Shown here one piece after another: positions 1 to 8,533 of a stretch of DNA of 64,000 nt; position 1 is the stretch's first letter, and every line of letters begins with the position of its first letter. The stretch is from Daejeonia sp002484105. GTDB lineage: Bacteria > Bacteroidota > Bacteroidia > Flavobacteriales > Weeksellaceae. Location of the stretch: contig NZ_CP195105.1 in NCBI RefSeq assembly GCF_051175565.1, forward strand, positions 1,674,001 to 1,738,000, in the 5' to 3' direction. Position numbers and translations under genes: made by a program. The notes beneath the pieces were generated by a model. The model made no database searches. It saw nothing but the letters and a program-made list of their open reading frames with translations, and had not been told where the DNA came from.

Positions 1-1874
1 GTGAATATCTGGTTAATGCACAGGGAGAAGACGTGGTAGCAGGTATCAGAACACCAGCTCCGATCAACGACAACTCCAAAAATGATCAGAGTAAACATCT
101 GGAAACTCTGGAAAAATTCATGCCTGCACAGTATAAAGAACTCAACGAAATCCAGCAGAAACTGGAAAAACACTACAAAGACATGCAGGATATCGAGTTC
201 ACCATCGAAAAAGGAAAACTTTACATGTTGCAGTGCCGTGTTGGTAAAAGAAACGGTGTGGCTGCTGTGAAGATGGCGACTGATATGTACAAAGCCGGAC
301 TTATTGATGCGGATACGGCCATAATGAGAGTAGCTCCGAACCAGTTGGTAGAACTTCTTCTTCCTATGATTGATCCGGATGCAGAGAAAAAATCAAAACC
401 AATTGCCAAAGGTCTTCCTGCCGGTCCTGGCGGTGCCGTCGGTAGAGTTGTCTTTTCTTCAGAAGATGCTGTAGAATGGGCTTCCAGAGGAGAAAAAGTA
501 ATCCTCGTCCGCGAAGAGACTTCCCCGGAAGATGTAGACGGTATGCATAAAGCACAAGCTATCCTGACTTCCAAAGGAGGGATGACTTCCCATGCAGCAC
601 TCGTTGCCAGAGGCTGGGGAAAATGCTGTATCGTAGGCTGCGGCGAAGTGGAAATCCTTGCCAAAGACAAAGTGATGATCACCAAATACGGTCAGAAAAT
701 AAAAGAAGGTGACTGGGTTTCCCTGAACGGAACCAAAGGCCTCGTATATGAAGGCACTCTTACTCTGAAAGATGTTGACCTGAATAAAAACGAATCTTAC
801 AAAGCATTGATGAAACTGGTGGACAAAGCCAAAGTGCTCGGTGTAAGAACCAACGCCGACAACCCAAAAGATGCACAGCAGGCTTTCTATTTCGGTGCAG
901 AAGGTATCGGACTCTTCAGAACAGAACACATGTTCTATGGTGAAGGCAGCGAACATCCACTCTTCCTGCTCCGTAAAATGATCATGTCCGACACAACAGA
1001 AGAACGCACCAAAGCTCTTGACGAACTTTCCGTATATGTGAAGAGAGATATTAAGGCAACACTGGCTGTGATGGACGGCAAATCTGTAACCATCCGTCTC
1101 CTCGATCCACCATTGCACGAATTTGTACCTCATGACAAAGCAAAACTGCAGGAACTGAGCAAAGAACTGGGAATCCGTATGAGTGTCCTGAACAGACGAA
1201 TCCTTGCCCTGCACGAAAACAACCCGATGTTGGGACACAGAGGCGTACGTCTTGGCGTTTCTTATCCTGAAATCACAGAAATGCAGGTGAGAGCCATCCT
1301 GGAAGCTACCGGCGAACTCCTGAAAGAAGGCAAAAAAGCCCTTCCTGAAATCATGATTCCGGTTACCATGGACAAAAACGAACTTCTGAATCAGAAAGCC
1401 ATCGTAGACAGAGTATATGCTGAAGTTTGCGAAAAACTTGGCCTTAAAGAAATCCCTTACCTGTACGGTACGATGATAGAAACACCAAGAGCCGCACTGA
1501 AAGCCAACGAAATGGCAGAAGTTGCCGACTTCTTCAGTTTTGGTACCAATGACCTTACCCAAATGTCTTTCGGATTCTCAAGAGATGATATAGGAGGTTT
1601 CCTTCCAAAATATCTTGATCTGAAAATCCTCCCCGAAGATCCTTTCGTATCCATCGACCAAAGCGGTGTTGGGGAACTGATCCGGATTGCCGTAGAAAAA
1701 GCAAGATCCGTAAAACCGAAAATCAAACTCGGTATCTGTGGCGAACATGGCGGTGATGCAGAATCTGTAGTATTCTGTCACAAAATCGGAATGAACTATG
1801 TAAGTTGTTCTCCGTTCCGTGTTCCTATTGCAAGATTGGCCGCAGCACAGGCTGCAATTGAAGATAAGTTATGA
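1..1874 (+). CDS. ppdK: Pyruvate, phosphate dikinase, C-terminal 623 residues (5' end outside window)
   Basis: The reading frame is already open at position 3 and ends at TAA 1872-1874. The enzyme interconverts pyruvate, ATP and phosphate with PEP, AMP and diphosphate in the cytoplasm. Visible parts are the end of the nucleotide-binding domain, the swivelling phosphohistidine domain with GGMTSHAA (near 575-600), and the PEP/pyruvate TIM-barrel domain with the catalytic-cysteine motif CGEHGG (near 1738) and the closing motif CSPFRVPIARLAAAQA. The internal ATG at 33 is not the start because the conserved sequence continues upstream. The family is about 870-910 residues, so roughly 270 residues are missing only because of the window edge. 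Two hairpins follow the stop. Confidence 0.97.
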   Translation, partial: EYLVNAQGEDVVAGIRTPAPINDNSKNDQSKHLETLEKFMPAQYKELNEIQQKLEKHYKDMQDIEFTIEKGKLYMLQCRVGKRNGVAAVKMATDMYKAGLIDADTAIMRVAPNQLVELLLPMIDPDAEKKSKPIAKGLPAGPGGAVGRVVFSSEDAVEWASRGEKVILVREETSPEDVDGMHKAQAILTSKGGMTSHAALVARGWGKCCIVGCGEVEILAKDKVMITKYGQKIKEGDWVSLNGTKGLVYEGTLTLKDVDLNKNESYKALMKLVDKAKVLGVRTNADNPKDAQQAFYFGAEGIGLFRTEHMFYGEGSEHPLFLLRKMIMSDTTEERTKALDELSVYVKRDIKATLAVMDGKSVTIRLLDPPLHEFVPHDKAKLQELSKELGIRMSVLNRRILALHENNPMLGHRGVRLGVSYPEITEMQVRAILEATGELLKEGKKALPEIMIPVTMDKNELLNQKAIVDRVYAEVCEKLGLKEIPYLYGTMIETPRAALKANEMAEVADFFSFGTNDLTQMSFGFSRDDIGGFLPKYLDLKILPEDPFVSIDQSGVGELIRIAVEKARSVKPKIKLGICGEHGGDAESVVFCHKIGMNYVSCSPFRVPIARLAAAQAAIEDKL

Positions 1875-1882
1875 AAATGAAA

Positions 1883-1911
1883 AATCCGGTTCTCTGAGCC
1901 GGATTTTTTTT
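1883..1911 (+). terminator. Intrinsic terminator of ppdK
   Basis: The stem AATCCGG (1883-1889) pairs with CCGGATT (1899-1905) and runs into eight T residues, 9 bp after the ppdK stop codon. Confidence 0.8.
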
Positions 1912-1937
1912 GCCTTTGATTTTTCCTTAATAACGAA

Positions 1938-1969
1938 AAACTGCAGATTGAAGAGTCTGCAGTTTTTTT
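1938..1969 (+). terminator. Second hairpin with T-run after ppdK
   Basis: AAACTGCAGA (1938-1947) pairs perfectly with TCTGCAGTTT (1956-1965) and is followed by more T. It lies about 30 bp after the first terminator, so ppdK has a tandem terminator. Confidence 0.7.
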
Positions 1970-2242
1970 GTTTCCCACCTTTATACATTGCCCTATGTAC
2001 GGAGTCAATCCTTCTTTGAAACATTGGGAAAAACATTGAATTCTGACGAACTATGTAACACGCTGGGAAGTCTTGGTGAACCTTTTGGATAATTTACAAT
2101 TGATGAGCCTTATCAAATATAATTTCTAAGTTTTTATATTAAAACAAAGGATGTTTTTGGGTAAGTTGAAAGCTGAAAAATGCAGAATGTAAGGTTCAAA
2201 TGCTGTTTTCTTACCAACAATTCTCAGAATCAATATAAAATA
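1970..2242. other. Gene-free intergenic stretch
   Basis: This lies between convergent ppdK and the PLP aminotransferase. I see no conserved reading frame, RNA gene or repeat in it. The short frames are open by chance and carry no recognisable motif. Confidence 0.5.
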
Positions 2243-2275
2243 AAATCCCCTCCGTTTGGGAGAGGATTTTTTTAT
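2243..2275 (-). terminator. Hairpin terminator, probably for the 2304-3578 gene
   Basis: AATCC-CCTCC and GGGAG-AGGATT form an interrupted stem around a GTTT loop, with A residues on one side and a seven-T run on the other. It could act in both directions, but lies about 30 bp beyond the stop of the minus-strand gene. Confidence 0.65.
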
Positions 2276-2303
2276 ATGTTTTGCTGATAAGTGCTTATTC
2301 CGG

Positions 2304-3578
2304 TTAAATCGGTTTGAATTCCAGCCCTTCTGCAGAAAGAAGCTCTTCTGCAGCTTTTTTGTAGTGTCCGCTGACGAGTTTGTCGTGGATGCCTTCAAAT
2401 GCTTTCAGGGTCTCTTCAATTTCTGCATCGGTGTGGGAAGCTGTCGGAATCAGTCTCAGAAGGATCATACCTTTTGGAATCACCGGATATACCACTACAG
2501 AAGTAAAGATTCCAAAATTTTCTCTGAGGTCTTTTACAAGCAGCGTGGCTTCTACCGGAGTACCTTCCATAAATACCGGAGTGACGCATGTATTGGTGTT
2601 GCCAAGGTTAAAACCTCTTTCGCGCAGGCCGTTCTGAAGTTTATTGACATTTTCCCATAGTTTGGCTTTAATTTCCGGACGGGTTCTCAGCAGTTCCAGA
2701 CGTTTTCGGGCTCCGATCACCATCGGCATCGTAAGGGATTTTGCAAAGATCTGGGAACGCAGGTTGAATTTCAGGTAGCGTACAATTTCTCTGTTTCCGG
2801 ATACGAAGGCTCCGAAACCTGCCATAGATTTGGCAAAGGTAGAGAAATAGACATCAATTTTGTCCTGACATCCCTGTTCTTCTCCAGCTCCGGCTCCTGT
2901 CTTGCCAAGGGTACCAAACCCGTGGGCATCATCCACAAGAAGGCGGAAGCTGTATTTGCTTTTCAAATCGCATATTTCTTTCAGTTTTCCCTGCTCGCCT
3001 CTCATTCCGAAAACCCCTTCTGTGATGACGAGGATGCCACCACCGTTTTCTTCTGCTACTTTGGTAGCTCTCTGCAGATTTTTTTCGAGGCTTTCCATAT
3101 CGTTGTGACGGAAAGTAAATCTTTTTCCGGAATGCAGCCTGACACCATCTACGATGCAGGCATGGGAATCAACATCATAGACAATCACATCGTTTCTGCT
3201 TACCAATGCATCAATGATGGAGAGCATTCCCTGATAACCGAAGTTCAGGACATAGGCAGATTCTTTCTGTACAAAATCGGCAAGTTCGGCCTCCAGTTTC
3301 AGATGTTCATCAGTTTCTCCCGACATAGCGCGCGCGCCCATGGGATAGAACATGCCGTACTCTGCTGCTGCTTTGGCGTCAGCAGCCTTTACTTCCGGGT
3401 GGTTGCAGAGTCCCAGATAGTCGTTGGCACTCCAGAATACGACTTCTTTTCCCTGAAAAATCATTCTCGGGCCGATGGGGCCTTCAAGTCTTGGGAATAT
3501 AAAATATCCTTCTCCGTAATCAGCAAACTGTCCGAGCGGACCTGGATTATGCTTGATTCTGTCAAAAATATCTACCAT
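2304..3578 (-). CDS. Alpha-oxoamine synthase family PLP enzyme, probably serine palmitoyltransferase
   Basis: This is a 424-residue fold-type I PLP enzyme of the family holding serine palmitoyltransferase, AONS and KBL. These condense an amino acid with an acyl-CoA and release CO2. The early substrate-site motif SANDYLGL, the cofactor aspartate in LLVDDAHGFG and the Schiff-base lysine in TFAKSMAGFGAF are all present. There is no bioF, bioD or tdh neighbour, and Bacteroidota commonly make sphingolipids, so serine palmitoyltransferase is the favoured role. A 7-keto-8-aminopelargonate synthase cannot be excluded. The N-terminus of about 50 residues before the core is longer than in AONS. It is transcribed alone, with its own terminator. 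Confidence 0.75.
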   Translation of the reverse strand: MVDIFDRIKHNPGPLGQFADYGEGYFIFPRLEGPIGPRMIFQGKEVVFWSANDYLGLCNHPEVKAADAKAAAEYGMFYPMGARAMSGETDEHLKLEAELADFVQKESAYVLNFGYQGMLSIIDALVSRNDVIVYDVDSHACIVDGVRLHSGKRFTFRHNDMESLEKNLQRATKVAEENGGGILVITEGVFGMRGEQGKLKEICDLKSKYSFRLLVDDAHGFGTLGKTGAGAGEEQGCQDKIDVYFSTFAKSMAGFGAFVSGNREIVRYLKFNLRSQIFAKSLTMPMVIGARKRLELLRTRPEIKAKLWENVNKLQNGLRERGFNLGNTNTCVTPVFMEGTPVEATLLVKDLRENFGIFTSVVVYPVIPKGMILLRLIPTASHTDAEIEETLKAFEGIHDKLVSGHYKKAAEELLSAEGLEFKPI

Positions 3579-3621
3579 TGGATGTGTAATTTGTTTTGTT
3601 GGGGTTGGGGTATTACAGACA

Positions 3622-3653
3622 GTAAAAACCTTCTGAGACTTTATCAGAAGGTT
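3622..3653 (-). terminator. Intrinsic terminator of the cysteine-synthase-like gene
   Basis: AACCTTCTGA (3627-3636) and TCAGAAGGTT (3644-3653) form a 10-bp stem. On the minus strand it is followed by a T-run (A residues at 3624-3628). It lies 17 bp beyond the stop of the minus-strand gene at 3670. Confidence 0.8.
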
Positions 3654-3669
3654 TCCTGTAATTTTTTAG

Positions 3670-4707
3670 TTACTTGATGTATTCTGTTTTGAAAACTTCG
3701 TCGTAGTTATGGACACAGTTGTTCACAAATCCTTGTTCTGCCATCCACTTGTCACTGTATACTTTCGTCATATAGCGTGAGCCGTGGTCTGGGTAGATCA
3801 GGACCACCACATCGTCTTCCTTGAAAGGATGCAGGTTACCATACTGAAGAAGCGCCTGGGTGACGGCTCCGGAAGTATATCCTGCCATGATGGCTTCTTT
3901 CAAAGCGATTTCTCGGGTTCTGTAGGCAGCCATCTCGTCGGTGACACGTACAAATTCGTCGATTTCGTCGAAGAGAAGCGCCCCAGGGATCAGGTTTTTG
4001 CCGATACCTTCGATGCGGTAAGGGTGGATGTCTTCTGTATGAATTTTCCCGGTATCAAAATATCCCTTCAGGATAGATCCGTCTGCATCCACACCGATTA
4101 CTTTGATATCGGGGTTCTGTTCTTTCAGGAATTTTGCAGATCCGGAAAGCGTTCCACCGGTACCGGTGCAGGCAAAAATATGGGTGATTTTGCCCTCCGT
4201 CTGATCCCAGATTTCCGGTCCGGTAGTCTGGTAGTGGGCATCGATATTCAGTTCGTTGAAATACTGGTTGATGTAGATAGAATTGGGGGTTTCTTTTGCA
4301 ATTCTTTTGGCTACTTCATAGTACGATCTCGGGTCGTCGGCGGGTACAGAGGCGGGGCAGACGTAGACCGTAGCGCCGAGAGCCTTCAGATAAGCAATTT
4401 TTTCAGCTTTCGTTTTGTCACTTACGGCAAGGATACACTTGTAACCTTTGATGATGCAGACCATGGCAATAGAAAATCCGGTATTTCCGGAGGTGGTTTC
4501 TACAATGATGGAGTCGGGGTTTAGTAATCCTTTCTGCTCTGCATTTTCAATGATGTGAAGTGCAATTCTGTCTTTTGTTGAATGTCCCGGATTGTAGGAT
4601 TCCAGCTTGGCATATACGGTTGCCGGAATGTCTCTGGTGACTTTATGAAGTTTCACCATTGGCGTGTTACCAATCAATCCAAGAATATTATCATAAACAT
4701 TCTTCAT
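3670..4707 (-). CDS. Cysteine synthase / cystathionine beta-synthase family protein
   Basis: This 345-residue fold-type II PLP enzyme has the N-terminal motif IGNTPMVKLHKV, the Schiff-base lysine in GHSTKDRIA (about residue 46), the substrate loop TTSGNTGFSIA and the phosphate-binding glycine loop CTGTGGTLSGSA. Members make cysteine from O-acetylserine and sulfide, or cystathionine from serine and homocysteine. It is longer than typical CysK (about 310) but lacks the C-terminal CBS pair of eukaryotic cystathionine synthase. The choice between CysK, CysM and CBS cannot be made from sequence alone. It is far from the cys operon at 33-38 kb. A single-gene unit is likely, given the terminators on either side. 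Confidence 0.85.
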   Translation of the reverse strand: MKNVYDNILGLIGNTPMVKLHKVTRDIPATVYAKLESYNPGHSTKDRIALHIIENAEQKGLLNPDSIIVETTSGNTGFSIAMVCIIKGYKCILAVSDKTKAEKIAYLKALGATVYVCPASVPADDPRSYYEVAKRIAKETPNSIYINQYFNELNIDAHYQTTGPEIWDQTEGKITHIFACTGTGGTLSGSAKFLKEQNPDIKVIGVDADGSILKGYFDTGKIHTEDIHPYRIEGIGKNLIPGALLFDEIDEFVRVTDEMAAYRTREIALKEAIMAGYTSGAVTQALLQYGNLHPFKEDDVVVLIYPDHGSRYMTKVYSDKWMAEQGFVNNCVHNYDEVFKTEYIK

Positions 4708-4925
4708 TTTTAAACTTACTCTTAAAACGTTTGCAAAAATAATAAATTTTTTACTTTCTCTGTAGAATTAAATATAATTAATTACTAATCAACAGGTTTA
4801 TAAGCGATAAAGTTAACGATATTATTCGTTGATTGTTTGGGGTTTCGCATTTTTTTGATTAAAATCATGTTAACTGCTGATAAAGTAGTATTTTTGGCTT
4901 TTAAAAAAGACTAATCTTATTTTAT

Positions 4926-7900
4926 ATGAAGGACTGGACCTACAAAAAATGGAACACCGTTGCCGGCTGGCTGGTTTTTGTGATTTCATGGATTGTTTAC
5001 CTTTCAACTATTGAGCCAAATTTCAGTTTCTGGGACTGTGGCGAATATATTTCCTCGGCTGTAAAACTGGAGGTGACCCATGCGCCGGGAGCTGCACTCT
5101 TCCAGCTGGTGGGCGCCGTGATAGCGATGTTCGCGTTTGGAGATGGCCAAAAATACTCGGTTGTGATCAATGCAATGTCAGCAACATTCAGTGCACTGAC
5201 GATTCTCTTCCTGTTCTGGACCATTACACACCTGGCAAAAGATATTCTTGAAAAATATAAGGAAAAACTGAGCCGTACAGATGAAATCTCGGTCTTGCTC
5301 TCAGGTGCCGTGGGGGCACTCTGCTTCACTTTTTCCGACACCTTCTGGTTCTCTGCCGTAGAAGGAGAAGTATATGCCATGGCTTCTATGGTGATCGCCA
5401 TGCTGGTCTGGATGATCGTGAAATGGGAAAACGAATACAATGCTCCCCATAATGAACGCTGGCTGATTCTTATCTTCTTTGTAGTAGGACTCTCCGTAGG
5501 GGTACACATGATGTGTATGCTGGTGATACCGGCGGTATGCCTTATCTATTATGCAAAAAATTACAAATTTACCTGGAAGTCCTTTATTTATGCCAACCTG
5601 ATTACGCTGCTGATTCTGGCGATAGTCTTTAAGCTGATTTTCCCACTCATCATGTCGCTCTTCGGAAAGATGGAGATTTTTGCCGTTAATGGTCTCGGGC
5701 TTCCGTTCAATTCGGGCACGGTGATCGCATTTGTGATTCTCGTGGGACTCTGCTATCTGGGGCTGAAATACAGCATAAAATCGGGCAGAAGGCTGTATCA
5801 GACGATAGTACTGTCAGTAATCTATATGATTATAGGATTTTCCTGCTGGCTGGTGATCCCGATACGCGCCAATGCCAACCCTCCCATGAACCTGAATGAT
5901 CCGGACAATGCCATCGGTATGCTGGATTACTATAACCGTGAGCAGTATGGCGACTGGCCCACACTGTACGGACAAAACTATACGGCAGCACTTGATCCGG
6001 ACGGAATTGAAAAAAATGACGACGGAAGCTACAAAACGCAGAAAGACGGCGGTATGCTGAAATTCGGGGATATCTACGAAAAAGACGAAGCCACCGGAAC
6101 CTACCGGAAAACCGGCGAACGTTTCAATTATGTATACAGCCAGCGGCATATCAGTTTCATGCCCAGAATGTTTGCCGATGACAAGGATGTTATGGCAAAT
6201 TATATCTCCATGTACGGGGCTCCGGACTTTACTTTCAACTACGGGAATTCGGAACTTGCAGACAATCCCGATGCACAGAAAGCCTATGATGAACTCCGTA
6301 AAAAATTTGAGGACAAAACCATTACAGTAGACGACTATCTGCAGGCTAAAAATTATGGCCTGATCAGTGTTCAGAAGCCTTCGTTCTCCCAAAATCTCGA
6401 TTATTTCATCTCCTTTCAGAACGGATATTATTTTGTACGCTATTTGATGTGGAATTTCGCAGGACGCCAGAACGATCTCGAAGGACATATGGAAAATACG
6501 CGGGGCAACTGGATTTCCGGTATTCCGTTTATTGACAATGCGCTTTGGGGAAATCAGAAGGATATGCCTGCACAATACCGCAACGAGAGCACGGTGAAGT
6601 TTTTCTTCCTTCCGCTGATCCTCGGGCTGTTAGGTTTCTTCTTTCAGGCAAACAAAGATTTCGGAAGATTTTATGCAATACTCTCACTTTTTGTGCTCAC
6701 CAGTCTGGGAATTATCTTCTATACGGGGGTAAAACCATTCGAACCCCGCGAACGAGACTATGCTATGGTGGGTTCTTTCTATGCATTTGCGATATGGATC
6801 GGGCTGGGTGTAGCAGCAATACTGAATTTTATTTACACCAAATCCAAATCGAAGCCTGCAACGGTTGTCTTGGGTGTTGTTGCCCTCGGAGTGCCTGCAT
6901 TGATGGGCTTCCAGAACTATAATGTACACGACAGGAGTCACCGCTACGCAGCCTATGACTACGCTTATTCTATGCTGAAGTCGCTTCCGAAAAATGATAT
7001 TGTCTTTGTATACGGCGACAATGATACCTATCCGGTATGGGCCATACAGGAAACCGAACGTTTTCGCGATGATGTGAAGGTGGTGAATTTTACACTGGCC
7101 TCCACGCCGTGGTATATTGATCAGATCAAACGCCGGACGTACAATGCCATGCCGGTTCCTTCTTCTCTGAAACACGACGACTACCGCGACGGAACCAGCG
7201 ACCAGGTTTTTGTCTTTACTAAAGAACGCTGGAAAGATATTTTCGACAATATGCAGGCATACGGACTTCCCGAAGATGCACTGCCAAGTTTCCGGAAATA
7301 TGCTACGCAGGATTCTATGACCATGAAAGATGCCGTCAATTTCCTCAAAATAAAATCAGATGAAAAGGATACCGTGCTCAAGCTCCTCTTCGGAGAAGAA
7401 AAATATGAACGTTTCAACTTTATCCCGACCAATAAATTTGTATTGCCCGTAAACAAAGCCAACGCCGTAAAAGCCGGAATTATCCGTCCGCAGGATGTAG
7501 CTTCGGCAGCCGACCATATTACCATCAGCTACAAAAAACAGAGCATGTTCAAAAACAATCTGATTCTGATGGATATCCTGGCCAACTTCAACTGGGAGCG
7601 CCCCATCAGTTTCTCTTCAGGAGGAATTTATGACAGCGAGAATATTTTCTATCTCGATAATTACCTCCAGTTTGACGGTTTCAGTTACCGTCTGGTGCCG
7701 GTAGAGACCCGGGAAAGTGATGCCGGAGACATGGGGCGTGTGGATGCCGATAATCTTTATCATGTGGTGATGAACTACCGCTGGGGAAATTTCAAGGATC
7801 TGCACACACATTTTGATGAAACCTGTACGCAGAATATTATCAGCTACCGAAGCTCTGCCAGCCGCGCTGCAGAAGCACTTGCACTGAAAGGGGAAAAGAC

Positions 7901-8429
7901 AAAAGCGGTTCAGGTACTGGATCTTGCTTCCAAAGAGATCCCTGTTGTTAAATACAACGATCCAAGATCACTGAGCTCAATCGTGTACGCTTATATCGTT
8001 GCCGGACAGGAGCAGAAAGGACTGAAGCTGGCGTCTGAACTGCAAACTAACATTCTGAAGGAATACGACTATTACGCCTCACTGAGTGCGGAAGAGCAGC
8101 GTTTTGCCGGCCGCCAGATGCGCACCAAACCTATGGAATATTCACTTGTGGTAGGGGCGGTGACCGATGCCTATGCCAAAACAGGACAGAAAGATAAGGC
8201 CTATAATTATATTCTTCAGTCCCTGAACCCGATAGATAAAAAGTACAATGTCTTTATCAAAAACCTACAGCAAATGGGTAAAGAGAAGGCACTGGACGAA
8301 TCGGACAACATCCAGAAGATTGCACCGTTCTATCAGTATTTGTTCCAGATTATGAAACCATACGATTCTACATATGCCAATGAGAAAATGGACCAGATTA
8401 CCAATCAGATTATCCGTGCCACTCAATAG
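4926..8429 (+). CDS. DUF2723 family membrane protein (GT-C / TMEM260-like glycosyltransferase)
   Basis: This 1167-residue protein begins with a block of about ten hydrophobic segments (residues 15 to 320) and further segments around 560-680. A large soluble C-terminus with tetratricopeptide-like helices follows. Near the N-terminus is WDCGEYISSAVKL followed by THAPGA, matching the first-loop acidic motif of the DUF2723 family. The human relative TMEM260 is a protein O-mannosyltransferase, and Bacteroidota members are assumed to be polyprenyl-sugar-dependent transferases in the inner membrane. The exact acceptor is unknown. The ATG at 4926 starts the conserved N-terminus. A second GT-C type protein follows, separated by a terminator. 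Confidence 0.85.
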   Translation: MKDWTYKKWNTVAGWLVFVISWIVYLSTIEPNFSFWDCGEYISSAVKLEVTHAPGAALFQLVGAVIAMFAFGDGQKYSVVINAMSATFSALTILFLFWTITHLAKDILEKYKEKLSRTDEISVLLSGAVGALCFTFSDTFWFSAVEGEVYAMASMVIAMLVWMIVKWENEYNAPHNERWLILIFFVVGLSVGVHMMCMLVIPAVCLIYYAKNYKFTWKSFIYANLITLLILAIVFKLIFPLIMSLFGKMEIFAVNGLGLPFNSGTVIAFVILVGLCYLGLKYSIKSGRRLYQTIVLSVIYMIIGFSCWLVIPIRANANPPMNLNDPDNAIGMLDYYNREQYGDWPTLYGQNYTAALDPDGIEKNDDGSYKTQKDGGMLKFGDIYEKDEATGTYRKTGERFNYVYSQRHISFMPRMFADDKDVMANYISMYGAPDFTFNYGNSELADNPDAQKAYDELRKKFEDKTITVDDYLQAKNYGLISVQKPSFSQNLDYFISFQNGYYFVRYLMWNFAGRQNDLEGHMENTRGNWISGIPFIDNALWGNQKDMPAQYRNESTVKFFFLPLILGLLGFFFQANKDFGRFYAILSLFVLTSLGIIFYTGVKPFEPRERDYAMVGSFYAFAIWIGLGVAAILNFIYTKSKSKPATVVLGVVALGVPALMGFQNYNVHDRSHRYAAYDYAYSMLKSLPKNDIVFVYGDNDTYPVWAIQETERFRDDVKVVNFTLASTPWYIDQIKRRTYNAMPVPSSLKHDDYRDGTSDQVFVFTKERWKDIFDNMQAYGLPEDALPSFRKYATQDSMTMKDAVNFLKIKSDEKDTVLKLLFGEEKYERFNFIPTNKFVLPVNKANAVKAGIIRPQDVASAADHITISYKKQSMFKNNLILMDILANFNWERPISFSSGGIYDSENIFYLDNYLQFDGFSYRLVPVETRESDAGDMGRVDADNLYHVVMNYRWGNFKDLHTHFDETCTQNIISYRSSASRAAEALALKGEKTKAVQVLDLASKEIPVVKYNDPRSLSSIVYAYIVAGQEQKGLKLASELQTNILKEYDYYASLSAEEQRFAGRQMRTKPMEYSLVVGAVTDAYAKTGQKDKAYNYILQSLNPIDKKYNVFIKNLQQMGKEKALDESDNIQKIAPFYQYLFQIMKPYDSTYANEKMDQITNQIIRATQ

Positions 8430-8448
8430 AATAAACGAAAGAATACGA

Positions 8449-8473
8449 AACGGGCATGGTCCCGTTTTTTTTA
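8449..8473 (+). terminator. Intrinsic terminator after the DUF2723 gene
   Basis: AACGGG (8449-8454) pairs with CCCGTT (8461-8466) and leads into eight T residues, about 20 bp after the stop. Confidence 0.75.
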
Positions 8474-8533
8474 TGCCGTATTAAAAATTATCTTTGCAGA
8501 AATTCTTCAAGTTTAGGAGTTAAACCAACCTTC

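Noticed and set aside
459..1562. 367-codon minus-strand frame inside ppdK
   Set aside because: Phe/Val/His-rich shadow translation with no motif, fully antisense to a well conserved enzyme.
4854..4896. Promoter TTTG and TATTTTTG before the DUF2723 gene
   Set aside because: The two boxes are 31 bp apart, too far for the Bacteroidota pattern; the -7 box alone occurs by chance in AT-rich DNA.
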